Source: Rikenellaceae bacterium
GTDB lineage: Bacteria > Bacteroidota > Bacteroidia > Bacteroidales > Rikenellaceae
Reading direction: 5' to 3'
DNA: 64,000 bases
NCBI GenBank assembly: GCA_902363575.1
Contig: CABJAJ010000005.1
Location: forward strand, 124,001-188,000
A model generated the notes under the pieces. The model did no database searches. It saw only the letters and a program-made list of their open reading frames with translations, and had not been told where the DNA came from. Below are positions 42,856-51,229 of the stretch, in pieces; the stretch's first letter is position 1; each line of letters starts with the position of its first letter. The position numbers and the translations under genes are program-made.

Positions 42856-43707
42856 ATGAAACCCGAATACGAACCTTTCGTCGAAAAGCTCATCGAACTC
42901 TGCATCCAGGAGGACCTCGGCGACGGCGACCACACCTCCCTTTGCTGTATCCCCGCCGACCAACAGGGCCGCATGCGCCTGCTCTGCAAGCAGGAGGGGG
43001 TCATCGCCGGCATCGAGATCGCCGAACGGGTGCTGCGCCGCCTCGATCCGCAGGTGCGCTTCGAGCAGGTGCTCCGCGACGGCGACCGCGTGACGCCCGG
43101 CCAGGTGGCATTCTACGTCGAAGGACGGCTGCTCTCGCTGCTGCAGGCCGAACGCATCCTGCTCAACATCATGCAGCGCATGAGCGGCGTGGCGACCCAG
43201 ACGGCCGTTTACGTCGCACGCCTCGAAGGACTGCATACCCGCGTGCTCGACACGCGCAAAACCACGCCCGGCATGCGCGTGCTGGACAAGATGGCCGTGA
43301 AGCTGGGCGGCGGCGAGAACCACCGCATGGGGCTTTTCGACATGATTCTGCTCAAAGACAACCACATCGACTTCGCGGGCGGCATACGCCCCGCCATCGA
43401 GGGGGCGCGGGCCTACCTCGCCCGACTCGGACGCCGGCTGCCGATCGAATGCGAAGTGCGCACGCTGGAGGACATCGACGAGGTGTTCGCCGCAGGGGGC
43501 GCTGACCGCATCATGTTCGACAACTTCACCCCCGAACAGACGCGCCTTGCGGTAGCGCGGGTCGCCGGACGCTGCGAAACCGAATCGAGCGGCGGCATCA
43601 CCCTCGACACGCTCCGCGAATACGCCGAAACGGGCGTGGACTTCATCTCGGTCGGGGCCCTCACGCACCAGATCCGCTCGCTCGATATGTCACTGAAAGC
43701 CTGTTAG
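42856..43707 (+). CDS. nadC: Nicotinate-nucleotide pyrophosphorylase (quinolinate phosphoribosyltransferase)
   Basis: Converts quinolinate and PRPP into nicotinate mononucleotide in de novo NAD synthesis. 283 residues from the ATG at 42856. Motifs: EDLGDGDHTS at the N-terminus, QAERILLNIMQRMSGVATQT, RVLDTRKTTPGMRVLDKMAV and GGGENHRMGLFDMILLKDNH, which contain the substrate-binding Arg, Lys and His residues. EVRTLEDIDE and SSGGITLDTLREYAETGVDF follow near the end. Its promoter lies in the nearest 75-bp repeat. The sulfatase-family gene begins at the very next base after the stop. Confidence 0.96.
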   Translation: MKPEYEPFVEKLIELCIQEDLGDGDHTSLCCIPADQQGRMRLLCKQEGVIAGIEIAERVLRRLDPQVRFEQVLRDGDRVTPGQVAFYVEGRLLSLLQAERILLNIMQRMSGVATQTAVYVARLEGLHTRVLDTRKTTPGMRVLDKMAVKLGGGENHRMGLFDMILLKDNHIDFAGGIRPAIEGARAYLARLGRRLPIECEVRTLEDIDEVFAAGGADRIMFDNFTPEQTRLAVARVAGRCETESSGGITLDTLREYAETGVDFISVGALTHQIRSLDMSLKAC

Positions 43708-45768
43708 ATGAAACGCTGGCTCAGAAGCCACCCCGCGCTGCTCGTCCGGCGGCTGGCACTGCTCTACGTCGTGTTGGCGCTCTGCCGCGCGGTTTTCTAC
43801 CTCTATAACCGCGCGCTGATCGGCCCGATTCCGGGCGCGGAGTTCGGGCCGCTGCTGCGGGGCGCTCTGCTGTTCGACACCGCCTCGGTGCTCTATGCCA
43901 ATGCCCCGTTCATCCTGCTTGCGCTGCTGCCCACCCCGCTGCGCGAGCGTCGGTGGTACCGCGCACTGCTTTTCTGGTACTACACGGCGGTCAATGCGGT
44001 GCTGGTCGTCGCCCTCAACCTCGCCGATGCGGTTTACTTCCACTACACGCAAAAACGCTTCACGGCCGAAGAGCTCTTTTTCGCCGACAACGACAACTCG
44101 CTTGCGCTGGCCCTGCGGTTCGCCGCCGAAAACTGGTACCTGGTGCTCGCGGGCATCGGGCTTATCGTCCTGCTGGTCAAAGGTTACGGACGCCGCATCC
44201 GACCCGAATCGCCGCTTCGCCCCGGCTGGGGTTACTACCTGGTCAATACCGCCCTGCTGCTGCTCGCAGCGCTCCTCACGGTGGCCGGCATCCGGGGCGG
44301 AATGACGCGGGCCACCCGCCCGATCACCCTGTCGAACGCCACGCTCTATGCCTCGACCGGCGAGCGGGCCAACCTGATTCTGAGCAACCCGTTCTGCGTC
44401 CTGCGCACGGCAGGCAGCGGAGGCGCGCCCGCCGTACCCCGCTATTTCGACCCCGAAGAGCTCGTGCGGCGCTACACCCCCGTCCACCGGCCCGACTCGT
44501 CGGCCGTCCGTCTCGCCGGACGCAACGTGGTGATCTTCATTATGGAGAGCATGTCGGCCGAACAGTCGGCCCACCTGCGTCCCGATCTCTACGAGAACCT
44601 GCCCGTCAAAGGCTTCACCCCCTTTCTCGACTCGCTCATGCGCACGGGCTTCTGCTTCACGCGCATGTATGCCAACGGCATGCGCTCGATCCAGGCGATG
44701 CCCGCGATCCTGGGCAGCATCCCCTCGTTCCGCCAGCCCTTCGTGCTGATGCCCCAGTCGCTCGGGCGGAGTCGCCAACTGCCCCGCATCCTCGCGGACA
44801 AGGGCTACTCGACCGCGTTTTTCTGCGGCTCCGAGCGCGGCTCGATGGGCTTCGGGGCCTATGCCCGCTCCGCCGGGGTGGAACGGCTCCTGAGCCGCGA
44901 GGACTACGAGGCCCGCCACGGCAAGGGGGACTTCGACGGCTTCTGGGGCATCTGGGACGGCCCCTTCCTGCAATTCGCAGGCGAAGAGCTGGATGCGATG
45001 CCGGAGCCGTTCTTCGCCAGCCTGTTCACCCTGAGCGCCCACCATCCCTTCGGGGTGCCCGACGCCATCCGCGACTCGCTGCCCGAGGGCTTCACCAAAA
45101 TCCAGCGACCGGCGGCCTACGACGACCTCGCTTTCCGCCGCTTCTTCGAGCGGTTCGGCGATCGGGAGTGGTTCCGCCGCACGATCTTCGTCTTTGTGGC
45201 CGACCATGTGTCGTCGGAAAAATGGGCGCCCGAAACCCGCACCTTTCCCGGCAACTACCATATCGTCGGATTCATCTACACCCCCGACGGGGCTCTGCGG
45301 GGCCAGTGCCCGCAGATCGTGCAGCAGATCGACCTGATGCCCACGCTGCTGGGTCTGCTCGAGGTGCGCGAACCCTATTTCGCTTACGGGCGCGACGTGC
45401 TCAACGAGCCGGACCGCGCACCCTGGGCCGTGATGTACGACACCGAATACCGCGCGATGGACGATCGGGCGATCCTCTCGTTCGACGGCGAACGGCTCAC
45501 GGGCCTTACCATGCGGGGGGGGGTCGTATCGCCCTCCGTCGGGGAACCCGCACCGGGCGAAGACGCCGATCGAATCGCCGCACAGAATACGGATGCGGCC
45601 GCCGACGCCGGCACCGCGACCGCCGCCGTGCGGACACGCATCCCGGCGACACCTGCAACGCCGCCCGCCGTCCCGCCCGCCGCAGACTCGCTGCTCGGGC
45701 GGTTGCAGGCCCTCATCCAGCACTATTACGGGCACATCGAACAGAAAAATTACACCGTGGAGGAGTGA
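43708..45768 (+). CDS. LtaS-like sulfatase-fold membrane enzyme
   Basis: 686 residues. Five transmembrane helices occupy about residues 15-210. An extracytoplasmic alkaline-phosphatase/sulfatase domain follows, with VVIFIMESMSAEQSAHLRPD, a MYANGMRSIQAMPAILGSIP motif and FVFVADHVSSEKW. The order matches lipoteichoic-acid-synthase/phosphoglycerol-transferase relatives of Gram-negatives, which modify membrane glycolipids or periplasmic glucans. Ser in NGMRSIQ takes the place of the catalytic Thr of LtaS. A low-complexity Ala/Pro/Thr linker (about 600-660) precedes the C-terminal helix; a nine-G run lies at 45515-45523. It follows nadC without a gap and precedes the DUF2156-GNAT gene by 7 bp. Confidence 0.82.
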   Translation: MKRWLRSHPALLVRRLALLYVVLALCRAVFYLYNRALIGPIPGAEFGPLLRGALLFDTASVLYANAPFILLALLPTPLRERRWYRALLFWYYTAVNAVLVVALNLADAVYFHYTQKRFTAEELFFADNDNSLALALRFAAENWYLVLAGIGLIVLLVKGYGRRIRPESPLRPGWGYYLVNTALLLLAALLTVAGIRGGMTRATRPITLSNATLYASTGERANLILSNPFCVLRTAGSGGAPAVPRYFDPEELVRRYTPVHRPDSSAVRLAGRNVVIFIMESMSAEQSAHLRPDLYENLPVKGFTPFLDSLMRTGFCFTRMYANGMRSIQAMPAILGSIPSFRQPFVLMPQSLGRSRQLPRILADKGYSTAFFCGSERGSMGFGAYARSAGVERLLSREDYEARHGKGDFDGFWGIWDGPFLQFAGEELDAMPEPFFASLFTLSAHHPFGVPDAIRDSLPEGFTKIQRPAAYDDLAFRRFFERFGDREWFRRTIFVFVADHVSSEKWAPETRTFPGNYHIVGFIYTPDGALRGQCPQIVQQIDLMPTLLGLLEVREPYFAYGRDVLNEPDRAPWAVMYDTEYRAMDDRAILSFDGERLTGLTMRGGVVSPSVGEPAPGEDADRIAAQNTDAAADAGTATAAVRTRIPATPATPPAVPPAADSLLGRLQALIQHYYGHIEQKNYTVEE

Positions 45769-45775
45769 CACGCGC

Positions 45776-47161
45776 ATGATCCGATTCAACCCGGTACGTC
45801 TGGCCGACAAGCAGACCATCGAATCCTATACCCTGCCGAGCGGCATCGACAACTGCGACCTGGCATTCGCCAACATGTTCTGCTGGGAGTTCAAATACCG
45901 CAGCGCCTGGGCCGAGCAGGAGGGCTTCCTGCTGATCCGCTTCCAGATCGACGGGGGCGAACGCATCGGCTACATGCAGCCTGTGGGCCGGGGAGATTTT
46001 TCGCACCTGATTCCCCTGCTGCGCGAGGACGCCCACGCCCACGGCCAGCGGCTCCGCATCATCGGCCTCACGGACGAAGGGGTCGCCGCAATCCGGACGG
46101 CCCATCCGGGACAGTTCGCCTTCGACTCCGACCGCGACATGGAGGACTACCTCTACCGGGCCGATGACCTGCGCACCCTGACGGGCCGCCGCTACCAGCC
46201 CAAGCGCAACCACATCAACCGCTTCGAGGCCGAGCACCCCGATTACCGCTACGAACCCCTCACGCGCGACCGCTTCGCCGAGTGCCAGCGGCTCGAAGCC
46301 CTCTGGCGCCGCAGCCACGAAGGGCGCACCTACGAGCTCTCGGCCGAGCAGCGGGCCATGCAGCGGGCTTTCGATCATTTCGAGGAACTCGGACTGCGGG
46401 GCGGCTGCATCCTGGTCGGCGACCGGCTGGTGGCTTTCACCTACGGCTCGGCCGTGAACGAACACACCTTCTGCACCCACGTCGAAAAGGCCGATACGGA
46501 GTTCGACGGGGCCTTCACCATCATCAACAAACGCTTCGCCGAGCAGCTTCCGCCCCAATACACCCTCATCAACCGCGAGGAGGATCTGGGCATCCCCGGC
46601 CTGCGCCACTCGAAACTCTCCTACCACCCCGCCGCGTTGCAGCACAAGTTCACCGCAATCCACCTCCATCCCGACGAACTGGGATGCAAAGAGCTGTGGC
46701 AAAGCAGCTTCGGGGACGACGACGCCTTTATCGACCGCTTCGTCATCTCCTATTACAGCCGCCGCCGGATGCTCGCCGTCGAGGAAGACGGACGCATCGT
46801 CGCGATGCTCCACCTGCTGCCTTTCCGCTCCGAACTGGGCCGCACCACCTACATTTACGGCGTAGCGACCGCCGCCGCCTGCCGCCGCCGGGGACTTTCG
46901 ACCCGCCTGATGACGGAGGCCATGCGGCGCATCGGCGAGTCGGGCGACGATGCGGCGATCCTGATTCCCGCCGAACCGTGGCTGAGGGGCTATTACAGTC
47001 GGTTCGGATTCGCCGGCGAGGTGCCCGTGCAATTCCTTTCGGCCAGCGGGTTCGATTTCGGCACCGGCGATCCGGCGCTCGACCGGGCGATGGTCTGGCG
47101 CCCCGGCGCCCCGCAACCGCTGCCGGAGGCGCTCACCTGCACCTATGCAGGCAAGGAGTAG
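45776..47161 (+). CDS. Fusion of DUF2156 (MprF-C-like) and GNAT acyltransferase domains
   Basis: 461 residues from the ATG at 45776. The N-terminal part (1-300) matches DUF2156, the fold of the aminoacyl-phospholipid synthase part of MprF: LPSGIDNCDLAFANMFCWEF, RRYQPKRNHINRFEAEHPDY and INREEDLGIPGLRHSKLSYH are typical. The C-terminal part (about 305-461) is a GNAT domain with the acetyl-CoA loop ATAAACRRRGLSTRLM. In other Bacteroidales these are, from memory, often separate neighbouring genes. Substrates are unknown. Context after an LtaS-like enzyme suggests lipid or envelope modification. Confidence 0.78.
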   Translation: MIRFNPVRLADKQTIESYTLPSGIDNCDLAFANMFCWEFKYRSAWAEQEGFLLIRFQIDGGERIGYMQPVGRGDFSHLIPLLREDAHAHGQRLRIIGLTDEGVAAIRTAHPGQFAFDSDRDMEDYLYRADDLRTLTGRRYQPKRNHINRFEAEHPDYRYEPLTRDRFAECQRLEALWRRSHEGRTYELSAEQRAMQRAFDHFEELGLRGGCILVGDRLVAFTYGSAVNEHTFCTHVEKADTEFDGAFTIINKRFAEQLPPQYTLINREEDLGIPGLRHSKLSYHPAALQHKFTAIHLHPDELGCKELWQSSFGDDDAFIDRFVISYYSRRRMLAVEEDGRIVAMLHLLPFRSELGRTTYIYGVATAAACRRRGLSTRLMTEAMRRIGESGDDAAILIPAEPWLRGYYSRFGFAGEVPVQFLSASGFDFGTGDPALDRAMVWRPGAPQPLPEALTCTYAGKE

Positions 47162-47163
47162 CC

Positions 47164-47186
47164 GCCTGTCCGGAACGCGGACAGGC
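47164..47186 (+). terminator. Hairpin terminator of the nadC operon
   Basis: Perfect 9-bp stem GCCTGTCCG/CGGACAGGC with a 5-nt loop, starting 2 bp after the stop codon. No U run follows. Confidence 0.6.
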
Positions 47187-47259
47187 AGTCTGCGGATTCG
47201 CAACCGACTCTCAGAGCGCCGATCCTGTCAGCCGCCATCCGGCAGGAGATCGAACGGCT

Positions 47260-47328
47260 TGAAATGACGGTTTGAAATAACCGTCCTGAAATGACCGGCC
47301 TGAAATGACCGGCCTGAATAACCGTCCC
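47260..47328. repeat. 14-bp minisatellite, five units
   Basis: TGAAATGACCGGCC-type units begin at 47260, 47273, 47287, 47301 and 47315; two are identical and the others differ at one to four positions. Noncoding. Confidence 0.85.
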
Positions 47329-47396
47329 CGACGCCAGCCGGGTCGGGATCGGGTCGTATTTTGCAGCGCCAGAAGCACGGCCCGCCCGTATCCAAC

Positions 47397-47522
47397 CTCC
47401 TTCCTCTCTTACTCTCTTACTCTTCCTCTCCCTCTCTCTCTCTCCCTCTCTCCCTCTCTCTCCCTCTCTCTCCCTCTCTCTCCCTCTCTCTCCCTCTCTC
47501 CCCCTTCCTTTCTTCCTTTCCC
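47397..47522. repeat. Homopyrimidine tract with 10-bp repeat
   Basis: An almost pure C/T stretch of about 125 nt on the plus strand. It includes five exact consecutive copies of TCCCTCTCTC (47451-47500). A mirror-type homopyrimidine tract of this kind can form triplex DNA and is prone to slippage. Confidence 0.9.
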
Positions 47523-47851
47523 ATTCGCCGGCTCTCCCTGCATCCCGCACAATCCCTTTCCGACGACAGCTACAATCGTCTGCTGAGTACACCCCCGACA
47601 CCTCGGCAGATCAAACCGATGCCCGGCCAGCGGACAAGCATCCGCCCGCAAAAGGCGCAAAACCCGCATAGGAAATTCGTCGGACAGCGGGCTGAGAGGC
47701 CGCGCAAAAGATTTCCGCGCCCCGAGGCCCGGCACCGGAAAAACCGCCCCGCAAAGGAGTTCGGCATCCGCACAGCGCCCCGCAAAGGGCGATATGTACC
47801 TTTTGACACCGGAAATATACGTTTTGCAAGCAGCCGAGCGGGGTTCCCGGA

Positions 47852-47859
47852 TAATTTTG
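47852..47859 (+). promoter_or_regulatory. Putative -7 element of the 47894 gene pair
   Basis: TAATTTTG fits TAnnTTTG and lies 34 nt before the ATG. The nearest TTTG upstream is 25 nt away, beyond normal spacing, so support is partial. Confidence 0.45.
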
Positions 47860-47893
47860 TAAACGACTAATTTCTCTAAACGATACCTATGCT

Positions 47894-48478
47894 ATGATGA
47901 AAAAACTACTTTTGCTGGCCGCCGCCGCAACGATGATCTGCGCGGCCGCCTCGGGACAGGACCAACCCAAGAAAAAAGGAGGTTTCTGGAACAAAGTGAA
48001 AAAAGGAGTCGAATCGACCACCGGCCTCGACGTGTCGAAAGAGACGCTCTTCGTCTATCCCGAAATGGGAAAATGGAAAATGGAGTTCATCAGCGCGACC
48101 GGCGACAGCGCGACCGGTCTGGTGCTGGTGCGCATCGGCATTATGCCCCTCGCGGGCCAGAAAGCCGCATTCCTTCAACTGACGGGGGTAATCGACGGCG
48201 ACGGACAGGCATTGCCCGAGGGCAAGAGCTGGAAGGCGACGAGCAAGTTCCGCACCTCCGATCTGGACAACTGCCCGCTTTTCCACGAGAATCTGACCGC
48301 CGGGACTTTCTCACAATACCTGTTCCAGCCGATCCGCGCGACCGTGGGCACCAAATCTTTCAAAACCCTCAAATTCAACCTCGAAACGGGCAATGCCGTG
48401 GAGGAGGGTTTCGAGGCCCGCGACGTGCCCATCACCTGGGAAGAGCCTGCCCAAACACCCCCGGCAAGCGAAGAGTAA
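47894..48478 (+). CDS. Secreted hypothetical protein
   Basis: 194 residues with a signal peptide (MMKKLLLLAAAATMICAAAS). A Lys-rich segment (QPKKKGGFWNKVKKGVESTT) follows, then a beta-rich domain (KWKMEFISATGDSATGLVLV, FNLETGNAVEEGFEARDVPI) and a Pro-rich tail. No Cys near the cleavage site, so it is periplasmic or exported rather than a lipoprotein. I do not recognise a family. It precedes the DUF4878-like lipoprotein by 22 bp and is probably co-transcribed with it. Confidence 0.7.
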   Translation: MMKKLLLLAAAATMICAAASGQDQPKKKGGFWNKVKKGVESTTGLDVSKETLFVYPEMGKWKMEFISATGDSATGLVLVRIGIMPLAGQKAAFLQLTGVIDGDGQALPEGKSWKATSKFRTSDLDNCPLFHENLTAGTFSQYLFQPIRATVGTKSFKTLKFNLETGNAVEEGFEARDVPITWEEPAQTPPASEE

Positions 48479-48500
48479 CCTTTAACCCCAAATAAAACCG

Positions 48501-48902
48501 ATGATGAAAAAACTCTACCTCGCGACCGCGCTCGTATGCGCGATCTTCACGCTCGGGTGCTCGTCGTCCGCATCCGCGGACTCGCCCGCAGGCGTGGTCA
48601 AGGCGTTCTACAAAGCGATGAATGCCGAAAATTACACGGCCGCCGCCGACTGCATCCTCTACGACGGCAAGGACATCGAGAAGGACAAGGCCATGATGAC
48701 CGAAATCCTCTCGACCTACCTCGGTCCGTCGCTCAAGCAACTGGGAGGCGTACAAGTCGAAATCCTCTCCGAGACGATCGGGGACAACGGCGAAGCGACC
48801 GTCGAGTTCAACATGAAAAACGGCAAGGGCCAGGATGGTAAGGAGACCGCCAAATGTGCGCGGGACGCATCCGGCGCCTGGAAAATGCGACCCGCATTCT
48901 GA
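48501..48902 (+). CDS. DUF4878-like lipoprotein
   Basis: 133 residues with a lipoprotein signal (FTLGC, Cys20). The domain of about 100 residues begins SPAGVVKAFYKAMNAENYTA and ends AKCARDASGAWKMRP. This is the NTF2-like cone pattern of DUF4878 and its relatives, which often bind small ligands. A strong hairpin terminator follows 21 bp after the stop. Confidence 0.78.
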   Translation: MMKKLYLATALVCAIFTLGCSSSASADSPAGVVKAFYKAMNAENYTAAADCILYDGKDIEKDKAMMTEILSTYLGPSLKQLGGVQVEILSETIGDNGEATVEFNMKNGKGQDGKETAKCARDASGAWKMRPAF

Positions 48903-48923
48903 CGCCAATCCCCGGCACGCCGA

Positions 48924-48953
48924 TGACGCCCGGTTTTTCCGAACCGGGCGTCA
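48924..48953 (+). terminator. Hairpin terminator after the DUF4878-like gene
   Basis: Perfect 12-bp stem TGACGCCCGGTT/AACCGGGCGTCA with a 6-nt loop (TTTCCG). Confidence 0.8.
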
Positions 48954-48990
48954 GCCTGTCCGTAAGCGATGCCTTTTCCCATTTTTTCGT

Positions 48991-48998
48991 TACATTTG
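48991..48998 (+). promoter_or_regulatory. -7 element directly before the AraC-type gene
   Basis: TACATTTG matches TAnnTTTG and ends only 8 nt before the ATG at 49007. Transcription from it would give an almost leaderless message. No good -33 element is seen. Confidence 0.5.
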
Positions 48999-49006
48999 TT
49001 TCCGTC

Positions 49007-50197
49007 ATGCTTAACGATCTTGCCTACTTCCTCAACGGCGTGTCGCTGATGTTCTTCCTGATGGCCGCGATTCGGGTCACGGTGTATGCCCTCCAGGGCG
49101 CTTCGCGGCCCCATCGTCTTTTCGCCATCTGCCTAGCGTGGATGGTCGTCATCGAGGCCAAAGAGTTCTTCCTCAGCTACGACCCCGCCTACCAATACGA
49201 GGTGCTGGCTCCCGGCTACACCTTTCCCGACCTGTTCACCCTGCCGCTGCTGTCGCTCTTCTTCTTCGAGCTGGTGATGCCCGGCCGCATCACCGGCCGG
49301 TATGCCCTGCGGCTGCTGACCCCGTTTCTGCTCCTGGCCGGGGCCTATGCCGCCGGCTCGCTCTGTATGCCGCGCACGCACTACCTGTCGTTCGGCGCGC
49401 TGCTCGGCGACCTGCCCGCTTTTCTGCCCTCGGTGCTGCTGCTCTATGTGCTCTATGCCGTCGGCTACTGCATCTTCGCGCTGGTGCGCATCATCGGCTA
49501 CTCGATCCGCTACGCCGAGCAGATCACCCAGGCCTACTCGTTCACCGAGCGGATCCACCTGCGCTGGATGCGCTGGATGTCGGCCGTGCTGGCCTTCTAC
49601 CTGGTCTCCTATGTCGGCATCATCGCTTTCACCTGCTCGCCCCTTTACACCAATTTCATCTATGCGATGTCGCTCTGCGTGTGGGCGCTGCTCTACGGAT
49701 GCATCATGGAATACCGCACCCCCGAAATCATCCGGGACTATTGGCAGAAACAATCCGCCGCGCCCGAGCCGGAAGAGTCCCCCACGGAACAGTCGGGACG
49801 CATCGCCGTCCTGCGCCAACAGGTTGCGGCGGCGATCGGCGAACGCAGGCTCTATCTCGACCCCGGCCTGACGATCGTCGATCTGGCGACCGAGTGCGGC
49901 ACCAACCGCACCCACCTCTCGCAGTTCTTCAACAACGAGCTGGGCATGCCGTTCCGCGACTACATCAACCGCTGCCGCATCGAGCACGCCACGCGCCTGA
50001 TGGAGCAGAACAGCTACAAGATCGAAGAGCTTGCCCAGCTCGCCGGCTTCGGCAGCACGACGACCTTTTACCGCGCTTTCGCCAAGGAGAAGGGGATGAC
50101 GCCCCAACAATGGCAGGAGACGGCTTATGCACAGAAAATCCGGGGGGGGGATTTTGACCCCGCCGACCTCACGTCCTTCCTGCCCGGCCCCGAATAA
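49007..50197 (+). CDS. Membrane-bound AraC-family regulator
   Basis: 396 residues from the ATG at 49007; a longer frame begins inside the preceding gene and terminator, so it is rejected. The N-terminal half holds about seven transmembrane helices (ADIs of LAYFLNGVSLMFFLMAAIRV, FTLPLLSLFFFELVMPG, SVLLLYVLYAVGYCIFALV, MSAVLAFYLVSYVGIIAF). A linker leads to a C-terminal AraC-type double HTH (about 275-375: RTHLSQFFNNELGMPFRDYI, IEELAQLAGFGSTTTFYRAF). Such 7TM-AraC proteins sense envelope or extracellular signals in Bacteroidetes. A nine-G run at 50142-50150 lies near the end of the gene. Confidence 0.85.
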   Translation: MLNDLAYFLNGVSLMFFLMAAIRVTVYALQGASRPHRLFAICLAWMVVIEAKEFFLSYDPAYQYEVLAPGYTFPDLFTLPLLSLFFFELVMPGRITGRYALRLLTPFLLLAGAYAAGSLCMPRTHYLSFGALLGDLPAFLPSVLLLYVLYAVGYCIFALVRIIGYSIRYAEQITQAYSFTERIHLRWMRWMSAVLAFYLVSYVGIIAFTCSPLYTNFIYAMSLCVWALLYGCIMEYRTPEIIRDYWQKQSAAPEPEESPTEQSGRIAVLRQQVAAAIGERRLYLDPGLTIVDLATECGTNRTHLSQFFNNELGMPFRDYINRCRIEHATRLMEQNSYKIEELAQLAGFGSTTTFYRAFAKEKGMTPQQWQETAYAQKIRGGDFDPADLTSFLPGPE

Positions 50198-50510
50198 GAG
50201 CGGGGAAACCCCCGATCCGGGCCGCGGAGACGGTCGCCCCCGCGGTGAGGGCCGACCCAAAAAGCGCTCCGCATAACCCGGCGAATCGCACCGGCCGCCG
50301 GCTCGGGATGGCGCAGAGTCTTTTGGCCCATGCTCTTTCTGCTCGCCTGCCTTTTCAGCTCCATCCGAAAGAGAAAGGCGCAGCCGTTCTTGGGCAAGCA
50401 CAAGCAGGAAGCGCTCTGCCCGCAGTTTCCGAGGGGGGGGGTGGCCGGCTTGTTCCGACGATCGCATGAAAAAAGGCCGTAATTGCTGTCTCCAGTCAAT
50501 TATCGGCCTT
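50198..50510. other. Gap between the AraC-type gene and the tRNA
   Basis: Contains the tRNA terminator at its right end (50469-50511) and a nine-G run at about 50433-50441. The remaining 270 bp show no gene, promoter or repeat that I can support. Confidence 0.5.
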
Positions 50511-50511
50511 T
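50469..50511 (-). terminator. Terminator of the initiator tRNA gene
   Basis: On the minus strand, AAAGGCCGATAATTG and CAATTACGGCCTTT pair with one bulge around an 11-nt loop, followed by a T run (50474-50469). It starts at the tRNA 3' end. Confidence 0.85.
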
Positions 50512-50586
50512 GGTAGCGGGAGGAGGACTCGAACCTCCGACCTTTGGGTTATGAGCCCAACGAGCTGCCAACTGCTCCATCCCGCG
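50511..50586 (-). tRNA. Initiator tRNA-fMet (CAU)
   Basis: 76 nt including an encoded CCA. The anticodon loop reads CTCATAA. Two initiator hallmarks are present: three G-C pairs next to the anticodon loop (GGG/CCC) and an unpaired position 1-72. Position 1 is C as in E. coli, but 72 is U rather than A. D-arm GCAGTTGGCAGC and T-arm GGAGG-TTCGAGT-CCTCC fold normally. Confidence 0.95.
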
Positions 50587-50743
50587 ATATATCGGTATAT
50601 CGAATGATATTTCGCTTTTGCGTGTGCAAAGATAATGCAAGGAATCGGAAAATGCAAATTTTTTCCGCGAATCTTTTGCCTCGCGCTCCGAACAGGCCGC
50701 AACAGACCGGAACAGACCGCTTTCCGCCGTTTTTCCGACGCCC

Positions 50744-51217
50744 CTATTTCCGGTAACGGGCGCAGGTCAACGTCTTGCGGAACCGGTCGAAGCGTTCGGC
50801 GCCCGCAAATCCCGCCGGCGAGAAAGCGAACTTTCCGTGCGGGGTGGCGATCCGCAGCGCTTCGTCGTCGTTCTGCTCGAAGGTCAGCGTCCGCACCTCC
50901 AACTCGATGCGCTCGGTACGGTTTCCGCGCCGGACGGGGAACGAGAGGATTTCGTCTTCCAAACGGATTTCGCCGTCGATCAGCGGACTCCGGATCGTCC
51001 GGACGATCACCAGGGCGCAGGCCAGCACCACGGTCAAGAGCAGGAAAAGCAGCCAGTAAATCCGATATTCCGGGGGAATGGCTCCTATCAGGCTGCCGCC
51101 CCTGTCCGCCACGGAAAAGAGCGCGAGCAGGCCGCCGCACATGGATACGCCGGCCAATGCGACCGACAGGAGCGTCCACCGGACGCTCGTTCCGCGATAA
51201 GTGAATTGTTCATTCAT
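50744..51217 (-). CDS. Small inner-membrane protein at the end of the Hdr operon
   Basis: 157 residues. Two transmembrane helices (WTLLSVALAGVSMCGGLLAL and YWLLFLLLTVVLACALVIV) are followed by a cytoplasmic beta-rich domain of about 80 residues (EIRLEDEILSFPVRRGNR, ATPHGKFAFSPAGF), similar in layout to bacterial PH-domain membrane proteins. It begins 12 bp after the large Hdr-type subunit and is in the same direction, so it is probably the last gene of that operon. No known function. Confidence 0.7.
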   Translation of the reverse strand: MNEQFTYRGTSVRWTLLSVALAGVSMCGGLLALFSVADRGGSLIGAIPPEYRIYWLLFLLLTVVLACALVIVRTIRSPLIDGEIRLEDEILSFPVRRGNRTERIELEVRTLTFEQNDDEALRIATPHGKFAFSPAGFAGAERFDRFRKTLTCARYRK

Positions 51218-51229
51218 TGCAGGCCGGGT

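Larger units (their letters stand above)
47162..47893. other. Intergenic gap with several simple repeats
   Basis: A 732-bp gap. It holds a terminator (47164-47186), a 14-bp minisatellite (47260-47328) and a long pyrimidine tract (47397-47522). The rest (47523-47893) shows only short frames in conflicting phases, plus a TAATTTTG element at 47852-47859 that may be the -7 box of the next gene. Confidence 0.6.

Noticed and set aside
47305..47870. Ser/Leu/Pro-rich frames across the pyrimidine tract
   Set aside because: They are translations of the CT microsatellite. Frames on both strands are open and none has a plausible start.
15508..50441. Runs of nine G or C (15508-15516, about 42501, 45515-45523, 50142-50150, about 50433) as phase-variation switches
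   Set aside because: At this GC content about three to five such runs are expected by chance in 64 kb on both strands. Two of the three coding runs lie near gene ends. Only the one in the fimbrillin-like gene would be plausible, and there is no variation data.
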